Source: Janthinobacterium sp. SUN073 (GTDB taxonomy: Bacteria; Pseudomonadota; Gammaproteobacteria; Burkholderiales; Burkholderiaceae_D). From it: a DNA stretch of 64,000 bases. Under the pieces are notes generated by a model. It worked only from the letters and a program-made list of their open reading frames with translations. It had not been told where the DNA came from and made no database searches. The position numbers were made by a program, and so were the translations under genes. This document shows, piece by piece, positions 45,757 to 55,886 of this stretch. The stretch is taken from positions 1,010,781 to 1,074,780 of the forward strand of contig NZ_JAPUBT010000001.1 of the NCBI RefSeq assembly GCF_030397665.1, written 5' to 3'. The number at the start of each line of letters is the position of its first letter. Position 1 is the stretch's first letter.

Positions 45757-46512
45757 TCAATTGCGATACTTTCTGGACGCGTTCCAGGCATAGTTCACGA
45801 AATACCACGACGAAGCCAGGACTCCCAATTTTTCCAGATCGCGATAGGCGCGCCACACTTTCATGGCCGATTTGCTCTTGTTGCGAGAGAGAGATTGATT
45901 CACCACCCGGTAACGCATCAAATCTTCGCGCAAGCCATGCGCAACCAGCCCGCGCTTGAGCACGGTCAACCACAGGGCAAAATCATCGTAATAGGTACGC
46001 GTGATGGTCAATGGCCCTGTCTTCTCGCGATCGATGATGGCCGTGGAGGTGGCAATTGCCGTATTGCCCAGCAACTGCCGGTAAGTGAGGCTCAAGGGAA
46101 TGGCAATCGGTTCGCCACAGCTCTCCCCATTCTCGGAAATACGCCGGAAACTGGTGTAGGACAAGGGGGCCGCCGTGCTTTCCATGAAAGCCAGCTGGCG
46201 CGTGAGCTTTTCCGGCAGCCATACATCGTCGCTATCGAGAAACGCAATATAGCGGCCGCTGGCAGCCTTCAATGCCGTTTCGCGCGCCACCGCCGCGCCA
46301 CCGTTTTTTTCATGGCGAATCAGACGAATCCGCGCATCATCCGCAGCCAGGCGCTCGATGACAGCGCACGTATCATCTTTCGAACAATCATCGACGATCA
46401 ACATTTCCCAGTGCGGGTAAGACTGGCTTTGCGCCGAACGTATCGTCGCCTCCACAAACCTGGCCGCGTTATAGGCCGGTGTGATGATCGATACCAGTTT
46501 ATTATTTTCCAT
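45757..46512 (-). CDS. Family 2 glycosyltransferase
   Basis: 251 residues from the ATG at 46512 (MENNKLVSIITPAYNAARFV), overlapping the end of the upstream gene by 11 bases. The GT-A fold motifs are clear: IVDDCSKDDTCAVIE, GGAAVARETALKAASGRYIAF with the metal-binding DSDD, and a C-terminal acceptor region. It should add one sugar to the lipid-linked repeat unit on the cytoplasmic face. Donor and acceptor are unknown; UDP-xylose and a HexNAc are both available from genes in the locus. It is one of only two apparent non-initiating transferases here. Confidence 0.88.
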   Translation of the reverse strand: MENNKLVSIITPAYNAARFVEATIRSAQSQSYPHWEMLIVDDCSKDDTCAVIERLAADDARIRLIRHEKNGGAAVARETALKAASGRYIAFLDSDDVWLPEKLTRQLAFMESTAAPLSYTSFRRISENGESCGEPIAIPLSLTYRQLLGNTAIATSTAIIDREKTGPLTITRTYYDDFALWLTVLKRGLVAHGLREDLMRYRVVNQSLSRNKSKSAMKVWRAYRDLEKLGVLASSWYFVNYAWNASRKYRN

Positions 46513-48070
46513 GCCACAAATCCCCTGTAGGTAACTTTTCACGCGCGCGGTCCAGCCAGCGCAAGCCAACGCGACGGCCGATGTCAATTTCCGGGCGTAC
46601 AGGCCTTGCCTCATCGAATACAGCCAGCTGATCCCATTTCTTGTCCAGCATCTTGGCAACCACTTCCATTTCGCTACGGTCGTCGGCGGCGACTTCCGGA
46701 TCATCGGCTTCGAGCCTGCCGGAACACAACGCACGCACGATCCTGTCGGCGTCGGCACCCGCAAAATAACGGTAGCGCGTAGGCGTCAGCGCTTCGACAT
46801 AATCCGTGAATTGGGCAAAGCGGCGCGCCATCGTATAGCCGTAGCGCAAGGTACGGCGAATCACATCCAGTGGTTCATGCTGTTCCAATGCCTGCAGCTT
46901 GTGCAATTCGCTACGCTTGTCCAGATGCACGGCGATACCAGCCTCCTGATACGTGGAATGGCCCAGGCAGATAATCTTCTTGCCACAGGCACCCGCCTCA
47001 AACGCGGCGCTGCTGCCATTGACCAGCAAGATGTCACATTGCTGTATCAAGTCAAAGGTACTGGCTGTTTCACGTGCACCGATGCAGCGTATGCCCTGGC
47101 CTTTTGCCCAGTCCGCATAATAACGTTCGGAACTGGTGCCATCGGCGATGCCAATTTTTTCACTCCAGTTGGGATGGCAACGCAACACCACATTCGCCGC
47201 TGGAATACCCAGCGATGCCAGCACCAGTTCAAAGCCTTCCACGTAGCTATCCCAACCGCTTTCCTGTTCAGGATGTCCCTGAAACTCATTACGGCTGCTT
47301 GGCAGTATCAACACTTTGGGACCGGCAACGGCATCGGTCGGCCAATCGGCCTGGGTGGCATTCAGGTTGTAGGCACGCCATTCTTTCAGATTCGTGCGCA
47401 CAAAGCGCGAGGCGATTAACTGGGCCGCCACGCCAGCCTGGCGCGCGGTCAACGGCACGTCACGGTACTGAGTATTCAGACGGTCGACGTCTTTCAAGGA
47501 CAGACAATTAGCTTGTGGGATGAATTGCAACCCATCACTAAACCATGGCCGCTCCATCGTCAGGTAAGGAATGGCCAGTTGCTCGCACGCATAAGTGATG
47601 GCACGCGTGCCATCCATCCTGCCGTTAAAACAAATCACGCCTTCCAACTGATTGTTTTTGATCCATTGCGCGGCATTGCCAAACATCGTTTCGACGGGCT
47701 TGTAGAATGTTTCTCTTAGCGCCAGATAGTCCGGCAAATGCGTATCAGCCTCCGTTTCGGTACGCAGCAAAGTACATGCGCTCGATGAAGCCAATAAATT
47801 ACGCTCGTCTTCGGACAAGTCGACGCGATGCTTGGCGCGCACCGAGGTGATGTGCGAAACCGGGAACGAACGGATGCCGCCTGCCATGCAAGTAGGACAC
47901 TCCGCCAACTTGGAGGTTCCCTTCAAGGCCCGCCCATAACAATTGTCAAGCGCGCCGTCGCACGTCAGGAAGAACAATTCATGGCCGGCCTCCTTCAGCA
48001 GTGCCGACACATAATACAAATGTTCGACATGCGGCCGAAACGAATACAGGGAAACTAAACCTAAACGCAT
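46502..48070 (-). CDS. Large GT-B-like protein, candidate CMP-nonulosonate transferase
   Basis: 522 residues from the ATG at 48070 (MRLGLVSLYSFRPHVEHLYYV). The N-terminal half has a Rossmann-like start and a CPTC motif; the C-terminal half contains VVLRCHPNWSEK with a His-Pro pair at 299-300, and LLVNGSSAAFEAGACGKKIICLG with Ser-Ser at 353-354. HP and Ser-Ser/Thr motifs in this order are shared by bacterial CMP-sialate and CMP-Kdo transferases and by KpsS/KpsC-like capsule proteins. Since the locus makes CMP-pseudaminate and no other gene fits, this is the best candidate for its transferase. That is inference; the protein could also be a transferase for another sugar. Confidence 0.6.
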   Translation of the reverse strand: MRLGLVSLYSFRPHVEHLYYVSALLKEAGHELFFLTCDGALDNCYGRALKGTSKLAECPTCMAGGIRSFPVSHITSVRAKHRVDLSEDERNLLASSSACTLLRTETEADTHLPDYLALRETFYKPVETMFGNAAQWIKNNQLEGVICFNGRMDGTRAITYACEQLAIPYLTMERPWFSDGLQFIPQANCLSLKDVDRLNTQYRDVPLTARQAGVAAQLIASRFVRTNLKEWRAYNLNATQADWPTDAVAGPKVLILPSSRNEFQGHPEQESGWDSYVEGFELVLASLGIPAANVVLRCHPNWSEKIGIADGTSSERYYADWAKGQGIRCIGARETASTFDLIQQCDILLVNGSSAAFEAGACGKKIICLGHSTYQEAGIAVHLDKRSELHKLQALEQHEPLDVIRRTLRYGYTMARRFAQFTDYVEALTPTRYRYFAGADADRIVRALCSGRLEADDPEVAADDRSEMEVVAKMLDKKWDQLAVFDEARPVRPEIDIGRRVGLRWLDRAREKLPTGDLWHGK

Positions 48071-48083
48071 TTTTACACCTACT

Positions 48084-49367
48084 TTATTTTGTAATTCTGA
48101 ATTTTGAAAACAATATGCCAAACATGACAAATTCGAACGCGATGAAGGGAAAACTCATCAGATCAGGGGCGAACAGCAACGGTGACAGGAACAGCACGGT
48201 ATATACCGAAGAAATAAATCCAATTCGTAACAAGGACATTTCTTTCGCCCGTGCGAAGAAATTGGCGCAGCCTGTCAAGCCCCCCAGCAACAATGTTCCT
48301 GCGCACAACAAGAAATAACCACCATCATGGAACAACGCCCCAGGCAACGAGGGAAAGCGTCCCGCCAGGAACCAGTCAGTACTTTGTGGTCCCAGTATTC
48401 CCACCTTCGAGAGCAAGGTGCGCAAGTGATTAAACAGAATCAAGGGGTCGCCGTTATATTCCGCCTGATGCTGCAAATATTCGGCAAAAATGAAAATACT
48501 GTGGCACAGATAGGTGATAATCAACATGCCAAATGCAACAATGGAACCCAATATGGGAAATGCACTTTCCAGTTTTGCTGGCCATGCGAGCGTACCCAGT
48601 CCCATGTATTCCTGCATTCCTTCCATATATTCCGAAGCCGAAACACCATCGTGCGTAGCACTGGCACGCGACATGAACACGTAAAAAATATACATCGTCA
48701 TCAGTGCTCCCAGCACCATTAATCCTGTCTTGGTTCTCGGTGACAGCGTGTACGCCTTACCGCCACGCTCCAGGCGCATGGCATAAAAAGCAAACGCAAA
48801 TGTCAGAGCCAACAAGATGATGGTTCTACCGCCGGTAAGAATAGAATTGAGCATCACGAACAGGAACAGACTGCACAGAGTGATGCCTATCCTGGCATGG
48901 CTGAGAGAGGCAGGCTTGAGCATGATAGGCACCAGCGTCACCACAAAGCAGGTCGAAAAGGCATAGCCCATGACGCTGTACATTGACGATACACCCTCGC
49001 GCCCTTCGCCTAATTCACGCCACTCTTCCCTGGCTCGTGCCAACTCTCCGCTGTAATCGATATGCTGAATCTGAATCTTGTCAAACATGAGGGCCAACAA
49101 TCCCAGCAAGGCGAGCAAGATGCTTACTTTCAAAATGCTGCGGGAGATACCTGTCGGAATTGCATATCGTTGCGTGTGATCATTACGAATATTCTTTTCC
49201 AGGAAATGGTGCGTCAACACGGCCACGAGCAAGGTCAACACAACGAACAGAATATCGAGCATCACCGCCTGGTGCATTTCCGAGGTCAGCGAGTAGGCAG
49301 GGGCGACTGCGACCAGAAAGAAATACAACAGCCAAATCCCAACAAATGCACGCAGACTATAAGACAT
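48084..49367 (-). CDS. wzy: Wzy-type repeat-unit polymerase
   Basis: 427 residues, almost entirely hydrophobic with about eleven or twelve membrane segments and a larger extracytoplasmic loop around residues 240-340 containing SASEYMEGMQEYMGLG and STDWFLAGRFPSLPGAL. Sequence is poorly conserved in this class, so the call rests on topology, on the position between the flippase and the transferases, and on the presence of Wzx and Wzz. It would polymerise lipid-linked repeats in the periplasm. Base composition here is lower in GC than in the flanking housekeeping genes, as usual for exchangeable O-unit genes. Confidence 0.75.
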   Translation of the reverse strand: MSYSLRAFVGIWLLYFFLVAVAPAYSLTSEMHQAVMLDILFVVLTLLVAVLTHHFLEKNIRNDHTQRYAIPTGISRSILKVSILLALLGLLALMFDKIQIQHIDYSGELARAREEWRELGEGREGVSSMYSVMGYAFSTCFVVTLVPIMLKPASLSHARIGITLCSLFLFVMLNSILTGGRTIILLALTFAFAFYAMRLERGGKAYTLSPRTKTGLMVLGALMTMYIFYVFMSRASATHDGVSASEYMEGMQEYMGLGTLAWPAKLESAFPILGSIVAFGMLIITYLCHSIFIFAEYLQHQAEYNGDPLILFNHLRTLLSKVGILGPQSTDWFLAGRFPSLPGALFHDGGYFLLCAGTLLLGGLTGCANFFARAKEMSLLRIGFISSVYTVLFLSPLLFAPDLMSFPFIAFEFVMFGILFSKFRITK

Positions 49368-49445
49368 AAGTTTGTTTCAATAAAAATAGGACAGCAAGGA
49401 ACGGACTGTCGGTATTGCCGGCCAGGTTTTTCTTTCAGGCCAGAA

Positions 49446-50732
49446 TCAGGAAGCCGCCCTGCGCCCGACGACAAACGCCAGCGACGCGTTGGCGAAGTAG
49501 TTTCCTGCGGCTAAAAACAGCGCCAACAGCGTAAAATTGTACGGATTCTGCATCCATGCAGTCCCATCCAAAGCAAAACGGCAATAGACGAAAGCCACCA
49601 TAATCAAGATAAGCTGCGTCACCAGCAAACTCACATGGCGATGTGTAATGATCAAAAAGCTGGACCAGAAATCCGATACCCGAAACGCCGCCGCCGCCAA
49701 CAAGGGGAGAAACAACGGCAAGGCATCCTGATACTGCCCATACCAGATGGGGATAGCCCAGGCTATCAATTTATTGGCGAGCAGTACAAGTACCAGTGCA
49801 GCGAGCAGCAGACCAACCGATACCAGCGCTGTCACGCGCAGCGCTTTCTGATCCGAACCAGCGACGCGCCGTTGTGCAATCAGCGGAAACAAGCCCGCAT
49901 TCAAGAGCGCCTGCATCGACAGTGCCGCCACCAACGGTATCCATGCAAAGGAGTACAAGCCGAATTGCTTGGCGCTGAGGACATCAGCCGCCAGCCACCG
50001 GTCAACACTGGTACTCAAAAAGGATAACGTCGTGCCCAGCAACAGAATTGCCGCAACATGCCACTCCTTCTTTGTAAAGCCCGTCTTGCACAATCGAGCA
50101 AATACGGCCCAGGAAAAACCTATGCCTTGCAGCATCTTTTTCAACAAGGTAACGCTCAGCACGACGGTGACTAGCAGCTCGGCCAGCAAGATGTCCAGGG
50201 CACCACCGCCCAGCATGGCGACGCCACTGGCCACAACACAGCACAACACCGTTCTCAGCAATATCTGCAAGGAGTAAGGCACCATCTCCAGCCGGCTGCG
50301 ACTATCGAGTACGATGAGCATGAAACTCTGTTGTGCCCAGCCATGAATGACGGCGATCAACAATGCCAACGCCGCCACATTGAGCGGCACATAACCAAAC
50401 ATCGGCGTTACGCACAGCAGCAGCGCCACCACCGACGTAATCATGCAGGCCTTGCCCAAAATGACCAGACCGCGTCGGTAGCGTTGACGGGCAAACATGG
50501 CCGGCAAGTCGCGCTGTGCCAATATCTGAAAACCACAGCTGCCGGCAACACAAAAAAATCCTGAGATTAGCAACAACTTCGACAGCAAGCCAAACTCGTC
50601 AACGCTAAGCAATCTGGCATAAATACCGATTCGAACAAAACCGATCAATGCGGCCAGACCGAGTATCGGTGTGTACTTCAGATGTGCAATCAGGCGCGCA
50701 GCCAAGGACTGAACGCCCCTAAAAGTTTTCAA
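49446..50732 (-). CDS. wzx: Wzx-type repeat-unit flippase
   Basis: 428 residues with about twelve membrane spans and few charged loops, the MATE/MOP-exporter-like layout of polysaccharide flippases: IGIYARLLSVDEFGLLSKLLLISGF-type start (read as shorter segments such as FVRIGIYARLL), a mid-protein SVDRWLAADVLSAKQFGLYS, typical of this family, and a second helical half. It should move the undecaprenyl-linked repeat unit across the inner membrane. It is followed by wzy after a 78-base gap. Confidence 0.82.
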   Translation of the reverse strand: MKTFRGVQSLAARLIAHLKYTPILGLAALIGFVRIGIYARLLSVDEFGLLSKLLLISGFFCVAGSCGFQILAQRDLPAMFARQRYRRGLVILGKACMITSVVALLLCVTPMFGYVPLNVAALALLIAVIHGWAQQSFMLIVLDSRSRLEMVPYSLQILLRTVLCCVVASGVAMLGGGALDILLAELLVTVVLSVTLLKKMLQGIGFSWAVFARLCKTGFTKKEWHVAAILLLGTTLSFLSTSVDRWLAADVLSAKQFGLYSFAWIPLVAALSMQALLNAGLFPLIAQRRVAGSDQKALRVTALVSVGLLLAALVLVLLANKLIAWAIPIWYGQYQDALPLFLPLLAAAAFRVSDFWSSFLIITHRHVSLLVTQLILIMVAFVYCRFALDGTAWMQNPYNFTLLALFLAAGNYFANASLAFVVGRRAAS

Positions 50733-50836
50733 AATTTCACTTCCGACATTTGTTTAAGCCGACGTGGCACATCTTGCCAGGACATGCGCACAATCGGCCA
50801 GTCATCACCGCGATCAGCATGTAGGGCCAATAGGTA

Positions 50837-51775
50837 CTACAGATGCAATTCCTTCTTGAAATACTCGATGGTGCGCGTCAAGCCATCTTCCAGGTTGACC
50901 TTCGGCTCCCAACCCAGTTTTTCCTTGGCCAGCGCAATGTTTGGCTGACGCTGTTTCGGATCGTCCGACGGCAAGGGCTTGAAGACCAGCTTGCTGGTCG
51001 AACCCGTCAGCTTCAGGACCATTTCGGCCAATTCCAGCATCGTGTATTCACAAGGATTGCCGATATTCACAGGACCAGTGAAATCATCGGGCGAATTCAT
51101 CATGCGAACCATTACATTGATCAAATCATCGACATAGCAGAAGCTGCGAGTCTGCTGGCCTTCGCCATAGATGGTGATGTCTTCGCCTCGAATTGCCTGC
51201 ACAATAAAATTGCTGACGACGCGGCCATCGTTCGGATGCATGCGCGGGCCATAGGTATTGAAGATGCGCACCACTTTGATCAGCAAAGCGTGCTGACGCC
51301 AGTAATCGAAGAACAAGGTTTCAGCGCAGCGCTTGCCTTCATCGTAGCAACTACGGATACCCACCGGATTCACCCGGCCCCAGTACTCTTCCGGTTGCGG
51401 ATGCACTTCCGGGTCGCCATACACTTCCGACGTCGATGCTTGCAGGATGCGCGCTTGCAGGCGCTTTGCCAGTCCCAGCATATTAATGGCGCCATGCACG
51501 CTGGTCTTCGTCGTTTGCACGGGATCGAACTGATAATGCACAGGCGAGGCCGGGCATGCCAGATTGTAAATTTGCTCAACTTCCACATACAGAGGGAAGG
51601 TGACGTCGTGGCGCATTACTTCGAAATACGGATTGGTCATCAAATGCGCGATGTTACGCTTGCTGCCTGTAAAGAAATTATCGACACACAACACATCATT
51701 ACCAGTCCGGATCAATTCCTCGCACAAATGTGAACCAAGGAAACCGGCACCGCCGCTTACTAGAATTTTTTTCAT
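50837..51775 (-). CDS. UDP-glucuronate decarboxylase (UDP-xylose synthase)
   Basis: 312 residues, a soluble SDR of the UXS group. The NAD motif [22 protein letters not shown], the catalytic STSEVYGDP and YDEGKR (YxxxK), [21 protein letters not shown] and [15 protein letters not shown] are all strongly conserved in UDP-xylose synthases. It decarboxylates UDP-glucuronate to UDP-xylose. The gene follows ugd, which makes its substrate, by 76 bases, so the pair implies xylose (or a product made from UDP-xylose) in the polysaccharide. There is no ArnA-like formyltransferase domain. Confidence 0.94.
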   Translation of the reverse strand: MKKILVSGGAGFLGSHLCEELIRTGNDVLCVDNFFTGSKRNIAHLMTNPYFEVMRHDVTFPLYVEVEQIYNLACPASPVHYQFDPVQTTKTSVHGAINMLGLAKRLQARILQASTSEVYGDPEVHPQPEEYWGRVNPVGIRSCYDEGKRCAETLFFDYWRQHALLIKVVRIFNTYGPRMHPNDGRVVSNFIVQAIRGEDITIYGEGQQTRSFCYVDDLINVMVRMMNSPDDFTGPVNIGNPCEYTMLELAEMVLKLTGSTSKLVFKPLPSDDPKQRQPNIALAKEKLGWEPKVNLEDGLTRTIEYFKKELHL

Positions 51776-51851
51776 CGCAATATGCTTTTAAAAGTTTGCC
51801 TATTCGGCAGGTTTGGCGGTCAAGCGCCCATCTCAATCTGTGGCGCTGCGG

Positions 51852-53177
51852 CTATGCCCGGCGGCCAATCGGGAAATACTCAAAACCATGCGCCAGCACC
51901 ATCGCCGGGTCGTAAATATTACGACCGTCGAAAATCACCGGTGTCCTCAATTTGTCTTTAATTACAGCAAAATCAGGGCTACGGAATTCTTTCCATTCAG
52001 TCACGATCACCAAGGCATCGGCATCATCCAGGGCACCCAAATGCGATTCCGCAAAGGTGATGCCGTCTTGCCCGGCATAAATCCGCTTGGCTTCATGCAG
52101 GGACACCGGATCGTAGGCGCTCACCACGGCACCGGCCGCCAGCAAATCGGCGATCAGCTCCCGGCTTGGCGCCTCACGCATGTCATCCGTATTCGGCTTG
52201 AAGGCCAGGCCCCATATGGCGAAATGCATGCCCTTCAGGGAGGCGCCAAAACGAGCCTTGATCTTTTTGGTCAGCACATGCTTTTGGGCGTTGTTGACTG
52301 ACTCCACAGCATTCAATATCTGCAAATCCTGCTGGTGCTCCTTGGCGGTGCCGATGAGCGCCTTCACATCTTTGGGGAAACAGGAACCGCCGTAGCCGCA
52401 GCCGGGATACAGGAAGTGATAACCGATGCGGGGATCGGACCCCATGCCCAAGCGCACCGACTCGATATCGGCACCGAGACGCTCGGACAAGTCAGCCAGT
52501 TCGTTCATAAAGGAAATACGCGTGGCCAGCATCGCGTTCGCTGCATACTTGGTCAGTTCAGCCGACTTCACATCCATGATGATCAGGCGCTCGTGATTGC
52601 GCTGGAACGGCGCATACAACTCACGCATCAAATGGATAGCCTGCTCATCATCGGCGCCGACGACGATGCGGTCAGGACGCATGAAATCGTCGATGGCAGC
52701 GCCTTCCTTCAAGAATTCCGGATTGGACACGACACTGCAAGCGATATCGACAGAACGCAATGCCAATTCTTCTGCAACCACAGCAGCCACCTTGCTGGCC
52801 GTGCCTACCGGCACAGTCGATTTATCGACAATCACCTTGTAGCCCTGCATGTGCTGACCAATGCTGCGCGCTGCCGCAAGCACATACTTCAGATCGGCCG
52901 AGCCATCTTCATCTGGAGGCGTACCGACAGCAATAAATTGCAGCGCAGCATGATCAACAGCCTTCTTGACATCGGTGGTGAACTGCAGACGGCCGGCGGC
53001 GATGTTGCGCTGTACCATTTCCAGCAGATGCGGCTCAAAAATAGGAATGCCACCTTCATTCAGGATACGGATCTTTTCCGCATCCAGGTCCAGGCACAGC
53101 ACATTGTTGCCGACTTCCGCAAAACAGGTACCGCTGACCAAGCCAACATAACCCGTGCCTATGACAGTCACATTCAT
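51852..53177 (-). CDS. ugd: UDP-glucose 6-dehydrogenase
   Basis: 441 residues, normal for the bacterial enzyme. [21 protein letters not shown] is the NAD-binding start; [30 protein letters not shown] and the catalytic cysteine in [14 protein letters not shown] are intact, and the C-terminal domain ends [12 protein letters not shown]-like ([16 protein letters not shown]). It oxidises UDP-glucose twice to UDP-glucuronate. The product feeds the adjacent decarboxylase. It lies 116 bases downstream of pseI on the same strand. Confidence 0.97.
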   Translation of the reverse strand: MNVTVIGTGYVGLVSGTCFAEVGNNVLCLDLDAEKIRILNEGGIPIFEPHLLEMVQRNIAAGRLQFTTDVKKAVDHAALQFIAVGTPPDEDGSADLKYVLAAARSIGQHMQGYKVIVDKSTVPVGTASKVAAVVAEELALRSVDIACSVVSNPEFLKEGAAIDDFMRPDRIVVGADDEQAIHLMRELYAPFQRNHERLIIMDVKSAELTKYAANAMLATRISFMNELADLSERLGADIESVRLGMGSDPRIGYHFLYPGCGYGGSCFPKDVKALIGTAKEHQQDLQILNAVESVNNAQKHVLTKKIKARFGASLKGMHFAIWGLAFKPNTDDMREAPSRELIADLLAAGAVVSAYDPVSLHEAKRIYAGQDGITFAESHLGALDDADALVIVTEWKEFRSPDFAVIKDKLRTPVIFDGRNIYDPAMVLAHGFEYFPIGRRA

Positions 53178-53293
53178 AATATTACTCTTTTAAAAATCTG
53201 ATACTTTATTGATGGATAATGGCTATCTCGCCTGATTCACGCCCGCTAACAGAGGCAGGCATCAGGGCCATTCGAGCATGGGGAGCGCGACGC

Positions 53294-54349
53294 CTAACCG
53301 ATCAGGTCCCAGGACAAAGCTGTACCGCGCGGCACATCGCTGGTCACGCACTTGCCCAGGAAAACGTCCATGAATTTGGTGGGCAGTCCCAGGCCAGGAC
53401 GGATGGCACGCAGATTTTCCCGCGTCAACATCTCGCCGGCCTTGATATCTTGCGAAACATATAGCGAACGACGGAATTGCAGCGATTTCATCTCGGCCGC
53501 GGTGGGACCGTAAGCAACATGTCCCAGCGCTTGCCAGGCACGCTCGGTTTCCACCACCAACTGCGCCATTTCAGCCGGTTCCATCGAGAAGGTGCTATCG
53601 ACGCCGCCATCGGCACGACTCAAGGTGAAGTGTTTTTCCACCACGCTGGCGCCCAGCGCCACGCTGGCCACCGACACGCCCACACCCATGGTGTGATCGG
53701 ACAGGCCGACTTCGCAGCCGAATAATTCACGCAAGTGAGGAATCGTCAGAATATTCGTATTCGCGGCGGTGGCAGGATAAGTGCTGGTGCATTTGAGCAG
53801 GATCAAATCGCGGCAACCGGCCTCGCGCGCCGCGCGTACAGTTTCGTCGAGCTCGGCAACGGTTGCCATGCCGGTGGAAATAATCACAGGCTTGCCAGTG
53901 GCTGCCACGCGGCGTATCAGCGGCAAGTCGGTATTTTCAAACGAGGCAATCTTGTAGCAGTCCATGTCCAGCGTTTCCAGGAAGTCGACTGCCGTGTCGT
54001 CAAACGGTGTGCTGAACGGAATCATGCCAAGTTCACGCGCGCGCTTGAAGATAGGCGCGTGCCATTCCCAGGGCGTGTACGCTTCACCGTACAGCTTGTA
54101 GAGCGACGTGCCGGCCCAGAGGCTATTCGGATCACTGATGTGAAATTCCCGCTCATTCAGATCCAAAGTCATGGTATCTGGCGTATACGTCTGAATTTTC
54201 AGGGCATGCGCACCTGTTCTGGCCGCAGCCTCAACAATTTCCAGCGCGCGTTCCAGCGATTGATTGTGATTCCCGGACATTTCCGCGATCACGAATGGGG
54301 GATGGTTTTTGCCGATCAGGCGATTGCCGATTTTTATCGAATCAGTCAT
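53294..54349 (-). CDS. pseI: Pseudaminic acid synthase
   Basis: 351 residues: a NeuB-type TIM barrel followed by a C-terminal antifreeze-like SAF domain (about 290-351). PFVIAEMSGNHNQSLERAL, KIQTYTPDTMT, STPFDDTAVDFLE and GLSDHTMGVGVSVASVALGA are typical of PseI rather than of sialate synthase NeuB. It condenses the 2,4-diacetamido-trideoxy-L-altrose with phosphoenolpyruvate to give pseudaminate. It is preceded by the PseG fusion gene with a four-base gap. Confidence 0.94.
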   Translation of the reverse strand: MTDSIKIGNRLIGKNHPPFVIAEMSGNHNQSLERALEIVEAAARTGAHALKIQTYTPDTMTLDLNEREFHISDPNSLWAGTSLYKLYGEAYTPWEWHAPIFKRARELGMIPFSTPFDDTAVDFLETLDMDCYKIASFENTDLPLIRRVAATGKPVIISTGMATVAELDETVRAAREAGCRDLILLKCTSTYPATAANTNILTIPHLRELFGCEVGLSDHTMGVGVSVASVALGASVVEKHFTLSRADGGVDSTFSMEPAEMAQLVVETERAWQALGHVAYGPTAAEMKSLQFRRSLYVSQDIKAGEMLTRENLRAIRPGLGLPTKFMDVFLGKCVTSDVPRGTALSWDLIG

Positions 54350-54353
54350 ATTT

Positions 54354-55886
54354 TTAGTTCACCTTCTTAAAATAGCATGTGGAATCCCTGACATACGATG
54401 CAGCCAGGAACAGGCGGTGCGAAGGCTGGTTATCGCCCAGCACTTCGGCCCGTATTATCTTGATATCGGAACGCGCCGTACGCAGCCATTGCTCGGCACT
54501 TGCCAGCAATTCCGCACCCAAACCCCGTCGCTGCATACCGGGAACCAGGTAAATCGATACTTCGGCGCCATCGTCATGTACATCAAACCGCACCACGCCT
54601 GCAGCATAGCCGTCGGCGTGATAACCAATCAGCAAAATACGCTGCGCATCGTTTAACACAGCATCAAACCAGCGTTGATGATTCTCCGCCGTGATCGGCG
54701 CCGTATTGCGCGACACAGCACGGATTGCATCATCGTTACGCCAGGCCATCACGGCCGCCGAATCCCCAGCAGTGGCAAGGCGCAATGTGATGGCATTGCT
54801 CCCCATCAGACGGGCCACGCGCGCAGCACCGCGGCCATCGACAATCTCGAGACTGCGGCGCGAGAGGAAATTACGCAAACCCGGATTATCCAGCAATGCC
54901 AGATAATGGCGCAAGAAGGTCTCTTCCAAGGTATCGCCAAGCTCGATTCGCGGAGCATAAATGAAGCCGGCACGTGCCGCGTCATCGACCAGTTGCCGCT
55001 GATTTTCCGCGACGCAAACAGTCAATGCCGGCAGACCAAGGCAGCAACGCTCCCAAGTGGCGGTACCACCTGCCCCCATCGCCAAATCGGCTTGCGCCAT
55101 CAATTCGGCCATGCGCGAGGTTTGCACGTGGCATTCATAGCCATGTTGCATACAGCTGGCTTCGATCGCCGCACGCGCCGGGTGTTGCGCACCAATCACG
55201 ACATCGACCTGCACCTCCGGCCTGGCGGCACGTGCCAGAGCGGCAATGGCAGGCGCCGTGTAGTTGTCGGCATCTATGCCGCCGAAGAACACCAGGACGC
55301 GCTGCACAGCGGCATCGCGCGGCGTGACTCGGGCTTGCTGCACCACGAACTCCTGGCGCAGCAAGGCATAGGCCGGGCCCAGGAGTTTCTTGCACGACAA
55401 CGGCAACAAATGATCGTAGCGCTGCTGCATGCCCAGATAAAAATTCTGGTCCAGCAAAATATCGCAGTCATGCCGGCGATCAGCAAGATCGTCGACGACC
55501 ATAATCGTGTTCGCGAATGACCTCGCCGCACCTTCCCACTGCTCATCCAGCGCGTAATGGTCGACGATCAGGCAGTCATGTACCGGCCTGTGTGACAACA
55601 CCTCGCGCACGTCCGCAATTTCTTGCTCCAGGGACACACCCAGCCAGGAAAAATGCGCAAGCTCACTGGCCGCGACCGCCATGCCATCCACCGGCGCGGG
55701 CAAGGCAATCACCTCGAACTTATGCGACAGCAGCCAGTTGATATAGTTACCGGGTAATGTTCGGCAAATAAAGGTGACTGTTGCGCCACGCGACCGGAGT
55801 TCTTCCGCCAGGGTCGCACAGCGCATGACGTGACCGCTCCCCATCTGTACGGAAGCATCGACGCGAATGACAACGGAGCTGCTCAT
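54354..55886 (-). CDS. pseG: PseG UDP-sugar hydrolase fused to a PseH-like acetyltransferase
   Basis: 510 residues in two parts. Residues 1-355 are PseG, a GT-B-fold hydrolase that removes UDP from UDP-2,4-diacetamido-trideoxy-altrose: RVDASVQMGSGHVMRC with catalytic His19, LIVDHYALD, and GAGGTATWERCCLGLPAL. Residues 363-510 are a GNAT domain (ITLRLATAGDSAAVMAWRND, acetyl-CoA loop RRGLGAELL near 453-461), matching PseH, the N-acetyltransferase acting one step earlier. The fusion joins consecutive steps in one polypeptide and explains why no separate pseH is present. Its ATG overlaps the aminotransferase stop as ATGA. Confidence 0.93.
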   Translation of the reverse strand: MSSSVVIRVDASVQMGSGHVMRCATLAEELRSRGATVTFICRTLPGNYINWLLSHKFEVIALPAPVDGMAVAASELAHFSWLGVSLEQEIADVREVLSHRPVHDCLIVDHYALDEQWEGAARSFANTIMVVDDLADRRHDCDILLDQNFYLGMQQRYDHLLPLSCKKLLGPAYALLRQEFVVQQARVTPRDAAVQRVLVFFGGIDADNYTAPAIAALARAARPEVQVDVVIGAQHPARAAIEASCMQHGYECHVQTSRMAELMAQADLAMGAGGTATWERCCLGLPALTVCVAENQRQLVDDAARAGFIYAPRIELGDTLEETFLRHYLALLDNPGLRNFLSRRSLEIVDGRGAARVARLMGSNAITLRLATAGDSAAVMAWRNDDAIRAVSRNTAPITAENHQRWFDAVLNDAQRILLIGYHADGYAAGVVRFDVHDDGAEVSIYLVPGMQRRGLGAELLASAEQWLRTARSDIKIIRAEVLGDNQPSHRLFLAASYVRDSTCYFKKVN

